Below, one piece after another: positions 16,586-25,722 of a stretch of DNA of 64,000 nt; the stretch's first letter is position 1; every line of letters starts with the position of its first letter. Below the pieces are notes generated by a model. The model had not been told where the DNA came from, did no database searches, and saw only the letters and a list, made by a program, of their open reading frames with translations. A program made the position numbers and the translations under genes. The DNA is taken from assembly GCA_015066225.1 (NCBI GenBank), contig SVOT01000006.1, positions 1 through 64,000 on the forward strand, written 5' to 3'. The DNA comes from Oscillospiraceae bacterium. GTDB taxonomy: Bacteria > Bacillota > Clostridia > Oscillospirales > Acutalibacteraceae.

Positions 16586-17269
16586 TTATTTAATATCAAT
16601 TCCACCGAAAATGCAATTTGCGTGAACAAATATCGTATGCGGATTTTCGGGAGAATTCTTGTGCTCTTTATTATCAACTCCACCGAAAATCGAGGTTGAA
16701 TGAACCTTAACATTAACCCCTTCAGGAATAAAAATATCTATTCCGCCGAATATTGCATTGGCTTTTATTACGCAATCCTGTTCAATAAAAGCACCTCTTA
16801 AATCGCAATCAACTCCGCCGAATATGGCGTTAAGCTCTGTGCCGTAAAACATCTCACCCGAGAAACTAGCGGTAGCACCCGTAAAGGTTGCTCCGATTTT
16901 TTTTGCATCTCCGCCGTTGATTTTATTTTTTTCCATAACCTTTTCGCTTTTATTGCGGAACAAACCGCCAAAAATCATTTTCAGGCCAATTGCCACAATA
17001 ATCACGGGAAGTCCCAATTTCCAAAGCATTGAAAATTCTAAAATATCCTGACAACAAAGAAGAAGAAATACGCCAACCGCCAAGCCTAAAATATTGTTGT
17101 ATTTATCTTTTGAAGTAAATATTCCCACAAGGCAAGGAATTATGATAAAAAGAGTCCACCAACCCTCAAAGAAAATATCAATATCTGTAATTTTGAGAGC
17201 GTTAAGGGCAATTATGACGCCTACTGCAACAAGAATAACTCCCCAGATGATGCTTTTAAATTTTTTCAT
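16586..17269 (-). CDS. LiaF-like membrane protein (cell-wall stress response type)
   Basis: 227 residues. The N-terminal 115 form four hydrophobic segments of the LiaI-LiaF-like type (SIIWGVILVAVGVIIALNAL first). The C-terminal half is a beta-helix-like domain with four copies of [AST/C]IFGG[VI]D, the hallmark of LiaF/YvqF C-terminal domains. LiaF proteins restrain a cell-envelope stress two-component system; no lia-type kinase or regulator is nearby, so that role is only a family inference. It is 33 bases downstream of the metallophosphoesterase gene and probably co-transcribed. Confidence 0.85.
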   Translation of the reverse strand: MKKFKSIIWGVILVAVGVIIALNALKITDIDIFFEGWWTLFIIIPCLVGIFTSKDKYNNILGLAVGVFLLLCCQDILEFSMLWKLGLPVIIVAIGLKMIFGGLFRNKSEKVMEKNKINGGDAKKIGATFTGATASFSGEMFYGTELNAIFGGVDCDLRGAFIEQDCVIKANAIFGGIDIFIPEGVNVKVHSTSIFGGVDNKEHKNSPENPHTIFVHANCIFGGIDIK

Positions 17270-17302
17270 TATTATTTCTCCTTATTATATTTCTTTCTTA
17301 TA

Positions 17303-18559
17303 TTATTCCTCAACCTGATATTTCACATCCTCAAACTGCATTGTAGCATCTTCGCGAGTAAATCCGTCGATATCATATCTGTCGGAATAATAATTATATT
17401 TATCAATTGTAAATGTTGAGTCAGGTTTGCAGGTAATCATAGTACAGCCTCTTTGGGAGCCCTCCTCTGCAATACCTATATACGCAAGGTAGTCTATGCT
17501 GTAACCGTAGCTGAATGTAATCCCCTTGTATTCGGCAGTCAGATTATTATAATGGTCGTGGCCGTGATGCATTGCCTTAGTTGAACCGAGTTCAAGCATT
17601 TTTTCAAAAAGACCGTCTTCGCCAAAGCCGCAAAACACTCTTCTGCCGCCCTCACCTATTATACCGTCTATGTATTTAAAATCTTCGGTATCTTTAAAAT
17701 CGTTTTCCTCAAATTCTTTCCACGCATCGCTCAACTCAACCAACGGAATATGGAAGAACGCCTGTGTTTTTACAGTATCCGCCATTTTGTCGATTTTTTT
17801 GTTTTCATCATCCATTCTACGAATTTCAGCTTCATACCATTCAACCTGATTATCGTGAATGTTGTCATATGTGCCCTTAAGGCTTGTGATAATGCTATCA
17901 TCAACATAAGCCTGGGAATCAATCAAAACCATAGCCTGGGTAATGATACCCTCAGAATTTTTGACCTCAATAATATGGTTTCCGTAACCGTCAACATCCT
18001 CAGGACCCGCCTGATATAAGCAATATTTATAATTTTCATTTGAGTAAAATTCTGAAACTGCCTCTCTGTCGAAATATGAATACGGCTCGGAATCGTGATT
18101 ACCCAAGGTAACGCTCCAATATACGCCAAGGCTTTCCATAAGGTTTGCAAACACCTTAGCACCGCTGTAGTTATTCATTGTTCCTGCTTGAACAAGAACG
18201 GGATAAGCAATATCCCCCGATGCGATAACTAAATCAGGCTTTTCTTTTGTAATCATAGTCGCAACAGCGTTGAGTGCCTTTTTATCTCTTCCGTAACACA
18301 TCCAGCCGCCACCGATATGAATATCTGTAAGATGCATTACCTTAAAATCCCTGTCGGTGGTGAAAGCCCAGTTTCCGTTTTCATCTTTTTCGGGAACAAG
18401 CTGTTCTTCTATTTCGACTTTATTATAAGAAGAGCCTTTTTTCAAAAGGCTGTTAACCATACAAGCGTTAACCACTGCGCTGACGATTGCAGTAACCGCA
18501 ATAACAGCAAACAACACAAGAAAAATCTTCTTGATTCTTTTACTTTTTGTTTTAGGCAT
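17303..18559 (-). CDS. Membrane-anchored calcineurin-like metallophosphoesterase
   Basis: 418 residues. A basic N-terminus and one membrane segment (11-33, IFLVLFAVIAVTAIVSAVV) anchor the enzyme, probably facing outward. Catalytic motifs are complete: HLTDIHIGGG (76-85), ASGDIAYP, GNHDSE, FHIPL and HHGHDH. The substrate is unknown; it is distinct from the soluble-type enzyme at 11225. The ATG at 18559 follows AAAGGGG; an 18-codon upstream extension has no ribosome site and would cross the promoter. Its promoter (18582-18610) is divergent from that of the unknown membrane protein. Confidence 0.86.
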   Translation of the reverse strand: MPKTKSKRIKKIFLVLFAVIAVTAIVSAVVNACMVNSLLKKGSSYNKVEIEEQLVPEKDENGNWAFTTDRDFKVMHLTDIHIGGGWMCYGRDKKALNAVATMITKEKPDLVIASGDIAYPVLVQAGTMNNYSGAKVFANLMESLGVYWSVTLGNHDSEPYSYFDREAVSEFYSNENYKYCLYQAGPEDVDGYGNHIIEVKNSEGIITQAMVLIDSQAYVDDSIITSLKGTYDNIHDNQVEWYEAEIRRMDDENKKIDKMADTVKTQAFFHIPLVELSDAWKEFEENDFKDTEDFKYIDGIIGEGGRRVFCGFGEDGLFEKMLELGSTKAMHHGHDHYNNLTAEYKGITFSYGYSIDYLAYIGIAEEGSQRGCTMITCKPDSTFTIDKYNYYSDRYDIDGFTREDATMQFEDVKYQVEE

Positions 18560-18581
18560 ACAAAAACCCCTTTCTTGTTTT

Positions 18582-18610
18582 AGAATAACATAAAATATGA
18601 AACTTTTCAA
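18582..18610 (-). promoter_or_regulatory. SigA-type promoter for the anchored phosphoesterase
   Basis: Minus strand TTGAAA, 17 bases, TATTCT; 22 bases upstream of the ATG. Confidence 0.5.
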
Positions 18611-18615
18611 CATTG

Positions 18616-18644
18616 TTGCATTTGTTTGTTAATTAAAGTATAAT
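18616..18644 (+). promoter_or_regulatory. SigA-type promoter for the unknown membrane protein-GH29 operon
   Basis: TTGCAT, 17 bases, TATAAT; 32 bases upstream of the ATG at 18677. Back-to-back with the preceding promoter with 5 bp between the -35 boxes, so a shared regulator is possible. Confidence 0.6.
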
Positions 18645-18676
18645 TAACTTATAAAACCTTTGAAATGGGTGATTAA

Positions 18677-20041
18677 ATGAAAAAAGACAATAACATTGTA
18701 AAAAACATAATTACAATTCTTATAGGTGCTCTTTTAATGGGGCTTTTGTGGCGCGTTCGCGGTGAACACGGTTGGGGCTCATCCTGGGGGCTTCTTAATG
18801 CCGGCTTTGTTTTTACACTTTTCATTGCCATAGTAAAAGGTACTCGACAAAAGCTTGATATTGGTTGGCTTTCTCTCACCGCTCTCTCATTTATGCTCAC
18901 AACTCCCGGTTGGGGCACTCTTTTAAGCCAGATAACCGGAATTATTTACGATGCGGAGGATTGGTTCAACGGTGGAAATGACGTTTACACCTCTGTTGGC
19001 TCCGCTGTTTTTCTTATGCTTTGCCTGGGCTTTGGCCTTGCATCGCTTTTCGGTATTATGCTCGGCAGGGGCTTCAGCGAAAAACAATGGAAAATCAAAG
19101 ATATTGTTATACTTCTTGCTGTATTCTACATAACAGATTTGGTAGCGAGCGCAGTTATTTCGCCCTTTATCCTCAACCTTGTTCAGCCCGAAGCCGCCGA
19201 GCTTTTCGAAAAGGGCTTGGAAATTCAGAATATAGACGGCTCCGCATATCAGGTGTTTATGGAGCATTTCAAGGATGTTTCCTGGGCGAAGAAAATTGAC
19301 GGTGGCAGAAACTATTTTCAATCTGTCGAGGTTATCACCTCCACCATTAAAGCAATAACCTCTCTTTTAACAGTTCGTTTTATAATAAAAGACAAAACCT
19401 CTGCAAAAACAGGTGCCGTTGTTTGCTCAGCCTTTGCAATCGGTATAACGGTTGCCGACCTTTTCTTCTATTTCGGCAACGGCGGTTATCACGAGCTCAG
19501 AAGCAGCTACCTCCCGGAATTTTTCTATGCATGGGGTTGTTGGGAATATTTCACCGGCTTTATAGCCGGCGGAATAATCACCGCTTTTATTTTAAAGCTC
19601 AAGCCCGAAAAAGACGTACCTGATCTGGCTTTCAGTAAAATTAAAGAAAAACCGAAAGCAATTCTCACCTTTATTCTCGGAACGGTGTTTATGATAGGTG
19701 TCAACGTTGTAAGACCCGTACTCGTAAGATATGAGGAATCAAAGCTTATGATTCCCGCAACAATAATCGCTGTTTTATTTGCAATTGGTTTTATTATTCT
19801 TGTTACCGGACGCTGTGGCTTCAATGCGACCAAAACACCCGCAAAGAATTATTACACTTCCTTGTTATTCTTTTTTATTGCGTATATAAATCTTGTATAT
19901 CTACTTATCGGCACACCCGATTGCATCCATCTTATCGGCAATTACGGCTTCCAGCACACCATGGCAATCCTTTCTGCATCAATAATTATGGTGTGGCTGG
20001 CATTTAGTAAAGGAAAACTTACACAATACTCAGGTGAATAA
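18677..20041 (+). CDS. Multi-pass membrane protein, family not recognised
   Basis: 454 residues with roughly 11-12 hydrophobic segments. The first segment runs into a conserved-looking WRVRGEHGWGSSWGLLNAGF motif (about 25-44), an unusually charged and glycine/tryptophan-rich loop for a membrane protein. Another notable block is FYFGNGGYHELRSSYLPEFFYAWGCWEYFTGF (not contiguous with a known signature). It overlaps nothing upstream and is 1 base from the GH29 start (TAA A ATG), so it is almost certainly co-translated with alpha-L-fucosidase. A sugar transporter role is tempting from context but no transporter signature is seen; function unknown. Confidence 0.8.
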   Translation: MKKDNNIVKNIITILIGALLMGLLWRVRGEHGWGSSWGLLNAGFVFTLFIAIVKGTRQKLDIGWLSLTALSFMLTTPGWGTLLSQITGIIYDAEDWFNGGNDVYTSVGSAVFLMLCLGFGLASLFGIMLGRGFSEKQWKIKDIVILLAVFYITDLVASAVISPFILNLVQPEAAELFEKGLEIQNIDGSAYQVFMEHFKDVSWAKKIDGGRNYFQSVEVITSTIKAITSLLTVRFIIKDKTSAKTGAVVCSAFAIGITVADLFFYFGNGGYHELRSSYLPEFFYAWGCWEYFTGFIAGGIITAFILKLKPEKDVPDLAFSKIKEKPKAILTFILGTVFMIGVNVVRPVLVRYEESKLMIPATIIAVLFAIGFIILVTGRCGFNATKTPAKNYYTSLLFFFIAYINLVYLLIGTPDCIHLIGNYGFQHTMAILSASIIMVWLAFSKGKLTQYSGE

Positions 20042-20042
20042 A

Positions 20043-21389
20043 ATGGAATTTAAAGAATTCTTAAAAAATGCGGCTCACGTTAAACCAACCCAAAATCAGC
20101 TAAACCATCTAAGAGAAACGCCCTTTTATGCCTTTGTGCATTTCAGCCCGAATACCTATACAAACCTTGAATGGGGCGACGGTACAGAAGACCCTGCCAT
20201 ATTCAACCCCACTGAGCTTGACTGTGACGGATGGGCAAAGGCTATCAAGGACGCGGGTATGACAGGTATGGTGCTGACTGCAAAGCATCATGACGGCTTC
20301 TGCCTTTGGCAAACACAATACACCGAGCATTCAATGAAAAACAGCCCATATAAAAACGGCAAAGGCGATATAGTAATGGAAGCCGCCGAAGCCTGTAAAA
20401 AACACGGACTGAAATTTGGTTTTTATCTTTCGCCCTGGGACAGAAACTCGAAATATTACGGCACAGACGAATACAACACATATTATAAAAATCAGCTGAC
20501 AGAGCTTTTAACCAACTACGGTGAAATTTTTTATGTGTGGTTTGACGGCGCTTGCGGTGAGGGCCCCAATGGCAAAAAGCAGGTATATGATTTTGAGGGC
20601 TACATCGAGCTTATAAAAAAATATCAGCCCCAAGCCAACATTTTCCACGATGGCGGAACAATACGTTGGTGCGGTAACGAATCGGGTATTGCACCATTTG
20701 CCCAATGGGCAGTTGTACCAATGGAGCTTTGCCCCATGAATACTCCCCAAACTAACGGGGCTTTAGTTGACGGCAGTCTTGAATTTATTTACAACACCAA
20801 CATCACTATCGGTTCCTTGCAACAGATTATGTATTCAAAAGGTCTTGTATTCGCCCCATCCGAAACAGATATGTCCATAAGGCCCGGTTGGTTTTACCAC
20901 GAAAACGAGGAGCCCCATTCTTTGGAACGGCTTTTCAACACTTATCTTCGCTCAGTTGGAAACAACGGTGTTTTCAATCTCAATATTCCCCCTATGCCTA
21001 ACGGAAAATTCAACGAAAAAGATGTTGTGCGTCTTCACGAATTGGGGGAAAAGCTAAGAAAAGAATTCAAAACAAATCTTGCACACGGGATTGGGTTTCA
21101 AGCTCTTCCCGGTTTCGGCGAAACACAGCCGGAATACGTTTTGAAGCTTGACAAAAAAGAAACCGTCAATTACATTGAAATCGCCGAAAAAATCAGCGAA
21201 GGTCAACGAATCGAAAGCTTCACGGTATTTGCTAAAGACTCCCGCAATGTGTGGTCTGAGCTAACTCAAGGCACCACAATCGGAAGCAGAAAAATAATTA
21301 AAATCGAACCTTACGAAACCCAAGAAATAAAAATCAGGGTTACCTCAAGCCGAGATATCCCTGAAATTGAATGGATAAAGTTTTTTTAA
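20043..21389 (+). CDS. GH29 alpha-L-fucosidase
   Basis: 448-residue family 29 fucosidase, which releases alpha-linked L-fucose from glycans. Motifs: FVHFSPNTY (31-39), LTAKHHDGFCLW (78-89), GFYLSPWDR (126-134) and the nucleophile Asp168 in VWFDGA. The C-terminal ~100 residues form a beta-rich domain. No signal peptide, so it acts in the cytoplasm on imported oligosaccharides. The ATG at 20043 is preferred (AGGTGA site); a GTG at 20034 would overlap the previous gene. The isomerase gene 0.8 kb downstream would suit the released fucose. Confidence 0.92.
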   Translation: MEFKEFLKNAAHVKPTQNQLNHLRETPFYAFVHFSPNTYTNLEWGDGTEDPAIFNPTELDCDGWAKAIKDAGMTGMVLTAKHHDGFCLWQTQYTEHSMKNSPYKNGKGDIVMEAAEACKKHGLKFGFYLSPWDRNSKYYGTDEYNTYYKNQLTELLTNYGEIFYVWFDGACGEGPNGKKQVYDFEGYIELIKKYQPQANIFHDGGTIRWCGNESGIAPFAQWAVVPMELCPMNTPQTNGALVDGSLEFIYNTNITIGSLQQIMYSKGLVFAPSETDMSIRPGWFYHENEEPHSLERLFNTYLRSVGNNGVFNLNIPPMPNGKFNEKDVVRLHELGEKLRKEFKTNLAHGIGFQALPGFGETQPEYVLKLDKKETVNYIEIAEKISEGQRIESFTVFAKDSRNVWSELTQGTTIGSRKIIKIEPYETQEIKIRVTSSRDIPEIEWIKFF

Positions 21390-22072
21390 TTTGACTCGAA
21401 AAGCGCTGTGCCGTCTTTATACATAACAAGGCGGAACACGTCACCGTTTTCAATGGTACTGCCCTTTTGGGGGTTCTGATATATCACCGTCAGCCTTCGC
21501 GGACACCTTTTTGCGGATTCCTTTAACTTTTCCGCAAAAACGCCGACGATCTCCGGCGGAAAAGGATTGTACATATAAATATAATTATAATCATCAAGCT
21601 TATCAAATTCGAGAGCGTTTTCACGGTATATGTGAAAACGTTCTTTTTCGTTGGGAAAAAGCTTTGAAAGATTATCCTCTGCAATATCTGCAAGCCTTTC
21701 GCTCAATTCCACCCCGTGAATTTCAGAAAAAGGAAAATCACTGAAAAGATACATAGCGTAGCCCTTACCGCAACCAACGTCAAGAAGCCTGTCACCCGGT
21801 TTTACATCAAGATACCCGAATATTTCGGGCATATCGTATGATGGCTCGTAGCCGTTGCATTGCCCCTCTAAAAGACCCAACTCCCCAACATCGGGAATAT
21901 AACCACCAAAATCCACGTTATATTCAGCCTCAATCTTTCTGATAGCCTGCATTTTTTCTTCACGTGCTATTCTTTTAGCTTCGTTGATTTCGTTTCTTTC
22001 CTTCAGCCTTGATGGCATATCCTTTAAGGAAGTATTTTTAGCAAACCTCAACGCTCTTTTAATAAAACTCAT
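21386..22072 (-). CDS. Class I SAM-dependent methyltransferase
   Basis: 228 residues. A basic helical N-terminus (1-45) precedes a Rossmann methyltransferase fold with motif I LLDVGCGKGYAM (about 97-108) and an acidic residue after strand 2 (HGVELSE). A YMYNPFPPE segment occupies the motif IV position; NPFPP is known from a group of uncharacterised methyltransferases. The target is unknown. It is convergent with GH29, overlapping its stop by 4 bp, and is a single-gene unit. The ATG at 22072 follows GGGTGA; a GTG nine bases upstream is the alternative. Confidence 0.82.
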   Translation of the reverse strand: MSFIKRALRFAKNTSLKDMPSRLKERNEINEAKRIAREEKMQAIRKIEAEYNVDFGGYIPDVGELGLLEGQCNGYEPSYDMPEIFGYLDVKPGDRLLDVGCGKGYAMYLFSDFPFSEIHGVELSERLADIAEDNLSKLFPNEKERFHIYRENALEFDKLDDYNYIYMYNPFPPEIVGVFAEKLKESAKRCPRRLTVIYQNPQKGSTIENGDVFRLVMYKDGTALFESN

Positions 22073-22128
22073 AATAATCACCCATCAAATTATACAATAT
22101 TGACCCTTTAAAATCAACATAATAAATA

Positions 22129-22157
22129 TTGACATAATCTGCCTTGCAAAGTAAAAT
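22129..22157 (+). promoter_or_regulatory. Strong SigA promoter for the fucose-isomerase-like gene
   Basis: Perfect TTGACA, 17 bases, TAAAAT, 32 bases upstream of the ATG at 22190. Confidence 0.75.
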
Positions 22158-22189
22158 ATATTTATCTTGTTATGTAAGGATGGTACATT

Positions 22190-23656
22190 ATGATTAATAT
22201 CCCACAGGTTAAACTCGGAATCGTTGCAGTTTCCCGCGATTGCTTTCCGATGACTCTTTCCGAAGGCAGACGCGCCGCTATCGTGAAGGAATATGCAAAA
22301 TACGGCGAAATCTACGAGTGCCCCATTTGCATCGAAAATGAAAATGATATGCTCAAGGCCTCTCAGGACGTTAAAAATGCAGGCTGTAACGCCCTTGTTA
22401 TTTACCTTGGCAACTTCGGTCCCGAATCTGCAGAAACCCTTCTCGCAAGACATTTCGGCGGTCCGGTTATGTATTGTGCCGCCGCTGAAGAAAGCGAAAA
22501 CGATCTCCTTGACGGCAGAGGCGACGCATATTGCGGTGTTCTTAACCTCAGCTACAACCTCAAGCTCAGAAATATTAAAGCCTACATACCTGAATACCCT
22601 GTAGGTGATGCGGCTGATTGCGCTAAAATGATCAGCGAATTTGTTCCTATTGCAAGAACAATCCTTGCTCTCCAAAACCTTAAAATAATTTCTTTCGGCC
22701 CCCGTCCGCAGGATTTCCTTGCTTGTAATGCTCCAATCAAATGTCTTCACGATTTGGGCGTTGAAATTGAAGAAAACAGCGAGCTTGACCTCTTCGCTTC
22801 CTTCAATGCCCACGCCGGCGACGAAAGAATCCCCGAGGTTATCAAGGATATGGGAAACGAGCTTGGAGCAGGCAATAAAAAGCCCGAAATTCTCGAAAAG
22901 CTTGCTCAGTATGAGCTCACTCTTCTTGATTGGGTTGAGGCTCATAAGGGTTCAAGAGAATTTGTTGCTATTGCAGGCAAATGCTGGCCCGCATTCCAGA
23001 CAGAGTTCAAATTTGTTCCCTGCTACGTTAACAGCAGACTTGCTGCCCGTGGCATCCCCGTTTCTTGCGAGGTTGATATTTACGGCGTGCTTTCTGAGTA
23101 TATCGGCTCTTGCATCAGCAACGATGCCGTTACACTTCTCGACATCAACAACTCTGTTCCCAGAGATATGTATGACAAAGAAATTGCAGGCAAAACTCCC
23201 TACAGCTTCACGGACACGTTTATGGGCTTCCATTGTGGTAACACTCCTGCTTGCAAACTTTCTTTCTGCGAAATGAAATATCAGAAGATTATGGCAAGAG
23301 CTCTCCCCAAAGAGTTCACCAACGGAACACTTGAGGGTGACATTGCTCCCGGTGATATCACCTTCTTCCGTTTACAGTCAACTGCCGACAGCAAGCTTCG
23401 TGCTTACGTTGCACAGGGTGAGGTTCTTCCCGTTGCAACCCGTTCCTTTGGTGGTATCGGTGTGTTCGCAATCCCCGAAATGGGCAGATTCTATCGCCAC
23501 GTGCTTATTGAAGGCAACTTCCCCCACCACGGCGCCGTTGCTTTCGGTCACTACGGCAAAGCAATATTTGAAGTCTTCAAATACCTTGGAGTTACAGAAA
23601 TCGGTTACAACCAGCCGAAGTCACTCCCCTACAAAACAGAAAACCCATTTGCATAA
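22190..23656 (+). CDS. L-fucose/L-arabinose isomerase family protein
   Basis: 488 residues, related to the FucI/AraA ketol-isomerases that convert an aldose to the ketose with a Mn2+ site. The N-terminal Rossmann-like domains (KLGIVAVSRDCFP, ALVIYLGNFGPE) and the C-terminal barrel are those of the 'fucose/arabinose isomerase-like' group, in which exact substrates are often unproven. Position next to GH29 favours fucose or a related deoxy sugar. Shorter than FucI of E. coli (about 590), so substrate assignment stays open. Own promoter and terminator; ribosome site AAGGATGG. Confidence 0.82.
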   Translation: MINIPQVKLGIVAVSRDCFPMTLSEGRRAAIVKEYAKYGEIYECPICIENENDMLKASQDVKNAGCNALVIYLGNFGPESAETLLARHFGGPVMYCAAAEESENDLLDGRGDAYCGVLNLSYNLKLRNIKAYIPEYPVGDAADCAKMISEFVPIARTILALQNLKIISFGPRPQDFLACNAPIKCLHDLGVEIEENSELDLFASFNAHAGDERIPEVIKDMGNELGAGNKKPEILEKLAQYELTLLDWVEAHKGSREFVAIAGKCWPAFQTEFKFVPCYVNSRLAARGIPVSCEVDIYGVLSEYIGSCISNDAVTLLDINNSVPRDMYDKEIAGKTPYSFTDTFMGFHCGNTPACKLSFCEMKYQKIMARALPKEFTNGTLEGDIAPGDITFFRLQSTADSKLRAYVAQGEVLPVATRSFGGIGVFAIPEMGRFYRHVLIEGNFPHHGAVAFGHYGKAIFEVFKYLGVTEIGYNQPKSLPYKTENPFA

Positions 23657-23666
23657 AATAAAAATC

Positions 23667-23698
23667 AAATGCCTTGAGACAAAAGTCTCAAGGCATTT
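23667..23698. terminator. Bidirectional terminator between the isomerase and the glycosidase operon
   Basis: Fourteen-bp perfect stem (23667-23680 with 23685-23698), loop AAAA, then AATTTTATT on the plus side. Confidence 0.88.
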
Positions 23699-23702
23699 AA
23701 TT

Positions 23703-24395
23703 TTATTCAACATATTCCTGACCTGGTTCGTCAAGTATTGTTATTTTTGCATCTCTGATGGCAGAAGCACTGTTGTTGGTGTCAACGCTTACTACACCGG
23801 TAACGCTGACCCATGTGCCGTTTTCGGGAATTTCAACGTCGTCAGCAAAAATCACCTCGATGGGCAACATCTCGCCGATGTTGAATTCTTCCTCGCCCTC
23901 ATGGTCGTGGTCGTGGTCGTGACCGTCATCGCCAACGTGTTGGTGGTTTCTATACACCCAATAATATGTGATGTGAGATAATTCACGGGTATAGAACATA
24001 CCCTCAAGGTGAATTTCAGCACCACCGAACTGACCGTATATTTCATCATCATAGCTTGCGTTGTATGATGCCTCCAGGTCGTTAAACCAATAAGTGTAGT
24101 TGTCATCGTTAACTTCTATTTTAACAACACGCTTATCCTCAAAGGAGCCGCCCTTTTCCTCAATCTCTTTGAGCTGGGCAATAACGCTGTCACGCTGTTC
24201 AATATAACTGTCTTCAATTCGTTTGTTATTGTACCAACCAACGAAAATAACCACTAAAATACCTATAAGAAACGCCGAAACAATGCAGGCATTGATTATT
24301 GTTACCTTTTTTCTGAAGGCCTTGTCTGCATAGTCTTTTTTGCTCATTCCCTCGGGGATTATTTCTTTAGTTTCTTTTTTAGCCTTTTTAGCCAT
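23703..24395 (-). CDS. Single-pass membrane protein with His/Asp-rich metal-binding loop
   Basis: 230 residues. Lys-rich N-terminus (1-31), one membrane segment (33-53), a short coiled coil (60-82), then an outside domain. Residues 151-170 are strikingly metal-binding: HQHVGDDGHDHDHDHEGEEE. The last 40 residues (PIEVIFADDVEIP...GTWVSVTGVVSVD) look like an OB-type fold similar to DUF1980/TIGR03943 proteins found with zinc/metal permeases. It is the last gene of the GH109-kinase-GH4 operon, 11 bases after the GH4 stop. A role as metal-binding lipoprotein-like factor is inference; the family is otherwise unrecognised. Confidence 0.75.
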   Translation of the reverse strand: MAKKAKKETKEIIPEGMSKKDYADKAFRKKVTIINACIVSAFLIGILVVIFVGWYNNKRIEDSYIEQRDSVIAQLKEIEEKGGSFEDKRVVKIEVNDDNYTYWFNDLEASYNASYDDEIYGQFGGAEIHLEGMFYTRELSHITYYWVYRNHQHVGDDGHDHDHDHEGEEEFNIGEMLPIEVIFADDVEIPENGTWVSVTGVVSVDTNNSASAIRDAKITILDEPGQEYVE

Positions 24396-24406
24396 AATAA
24401 AGCTCC

Positions 24407-25690
24407 TTATTTGTTAAAAAATTGAGGAAGGAATGCTTTGTGTGCTTCTTTCATTTCTTCGTAGCAGGATTTTGCCTGTGCAAAGTCACCGCAAAGAGGA
24501 TGAAGCATAAGAGCGTTCATAGCATCCTCGTCAGAGCCCTTCATAGCCGCATCAACAGTATATTTCTCGTAGGATTTAACTGTTCTCATAAGGCTGATGA
24601 TATGGCGGTTATCGAAGTCACCAACAGGAACGGGCTTAGCACCGTCTGCGCCGATAACAGCGGCAATTTCAACAATATCGTCATCATCCATAAATTTGAG
24701 TGTACCGTTGTTTTTGATGTTAACAACGTGAACATCATTTTTATCGTTTGCTATTGAATCAATAAGAGAAACTGCGGCAAGTGAATATTTATAACCACCG
24801 CGCTGTTCAAGAAGAGCAGGCTTGATAACAAGCTCGTTGTCGCTGTACATTTCAAGAAGCTGTTCTTCAATTTCCATACAAACCTGTGCTCGGCTCTTTG
24901 AGCCCTGCTTAAGGTGAGCAAGCTTTGCAGCACGGCTGTAATAATATTGAAGGTATGATGAGGGGAAGCCCTTGCAAGCGGCAAGACACTCCATATCAAA
25001 ACCGTCATCGTGAATGTTTTTCATAACTGTGGGAGCAAAGTTTTCATCAAAAATTGAATCAAACCTCTCTTCGCCGTTAACCTTAACAGATGTAATCCAG
25101 CTAAGGTGGTTAAGACCGAGATATGTAATCTCTGCTTCCTCACCTACTGCAGCTTTAACGTCATCAATCATAGCAATGGGAACGTTACAAAGACCCATTG
25201 TTTTTACGTTTGTGTGATTAATAAGGAATTCTGAAATAATACCGGAGGGATTAGTGAAGTTAATAAGCCAAGCATCGGGGCAGATTGCTTCGATTCTTTC
25301 GGCAATATTTTTCATTACAGGGATTGTACGAAGAGCCTTGAAGAAGCCGCCGATACCTGTTGTTTCCTGACCGATAAGATCGTGTTTAAGAGGAATTGAC
25401 TCATCAATATGACGACAAGGAAGCTTGCCGACACGAATCTGTGTAACAATGAAATCCGCACCCTGCAAAGCAAGGTCAAGGTCGTCTGTCATAACAACTT
25501 CACAATCTATGCCTGCACTTTTAAGCATACGAACGCAAAGACCGCCGACAATAGTACGCTTTCTTTCGTCGATATCCATAAAAGCAACTCTTTTGAGCTT
25601 AAGAGAATCCTTTGCTTCAATAAATCCGTAGATAAGCTCGGGACAATATGTGCTGCCGGAACCGATAACGGTCAAATTAATTTCTTTCAT
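24407..25690 (-). CDS. GH4 family 6-phospho-beta-glucosidase-like enzyme
   Basis: 427 residues, glycoside hydrolase family 4: NAD+- and Mn2+-dependent redox hydrolysis of 6-phospho-glycosides or related substrates. N-terminal VIGSGSTYCPEL (8-19) is the NAD-binding motif; Cys168 in LCNVP and His195 in GLNHLSW are the metal ligands; NFTNPSG (144-150) is conserved. Such enzymes usually act on sugars imported by a PTS, but no PTS permease is nearby; the upstream BadF-type sugar kinase could supply phosphorylated substrate. ATG at 25690 follows AAAGGA; the longer frame adds seven residues without support. Confidence 0.88.
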   Translation of the reverse strand: MKEINLTVIGSGSTYCPELIYGFIEAKDSLKLKRVAFMDIDERKRTIVGGLCVRMLKSAGIDCEVVMTDDLDLALQGADFIVTQIRVGKLPCRHIDESIPLKHDLIGQETTGIGGFFKALRTIPVMKNIAERIEAICPDAWLINFTNPSGIISEFLINHTNVKTMGLCNVPIAMIDDVKAAVGEEAEITYLGLNHLSWITSVKVNGEERFDSIFDENFAPTVMKNIHDDGFDMECLAACKGFPSSYLQYYYSRAAKLAHLKQGSKSRAQVCMEIEEQLLEMYSDNELVIKPALLEQRGGYKYSLAAVSLIDSIANDKNDVHVVNIKNNGTLKFMDDDDIVEIAAVIGADGAKPVPVGDFDNRHIISLMRTVKSYEKYTVDAAMKGSDEDAMNALMLHPLCGDFAQAKSCYEEMKEAHKAFLPQFFNK

Positions 25691-25722
25691 TATATAAAAT
25701 CCTTTCAACAAAAAATTTATCT

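Noticed and set aside
22085-22945. 286-aa open frame opposite the fucose-isomerase-like gene
   Set aside because: Antisense shadow of a well-supported gene with its own promoter; no ribosome site and no recognisable domain.
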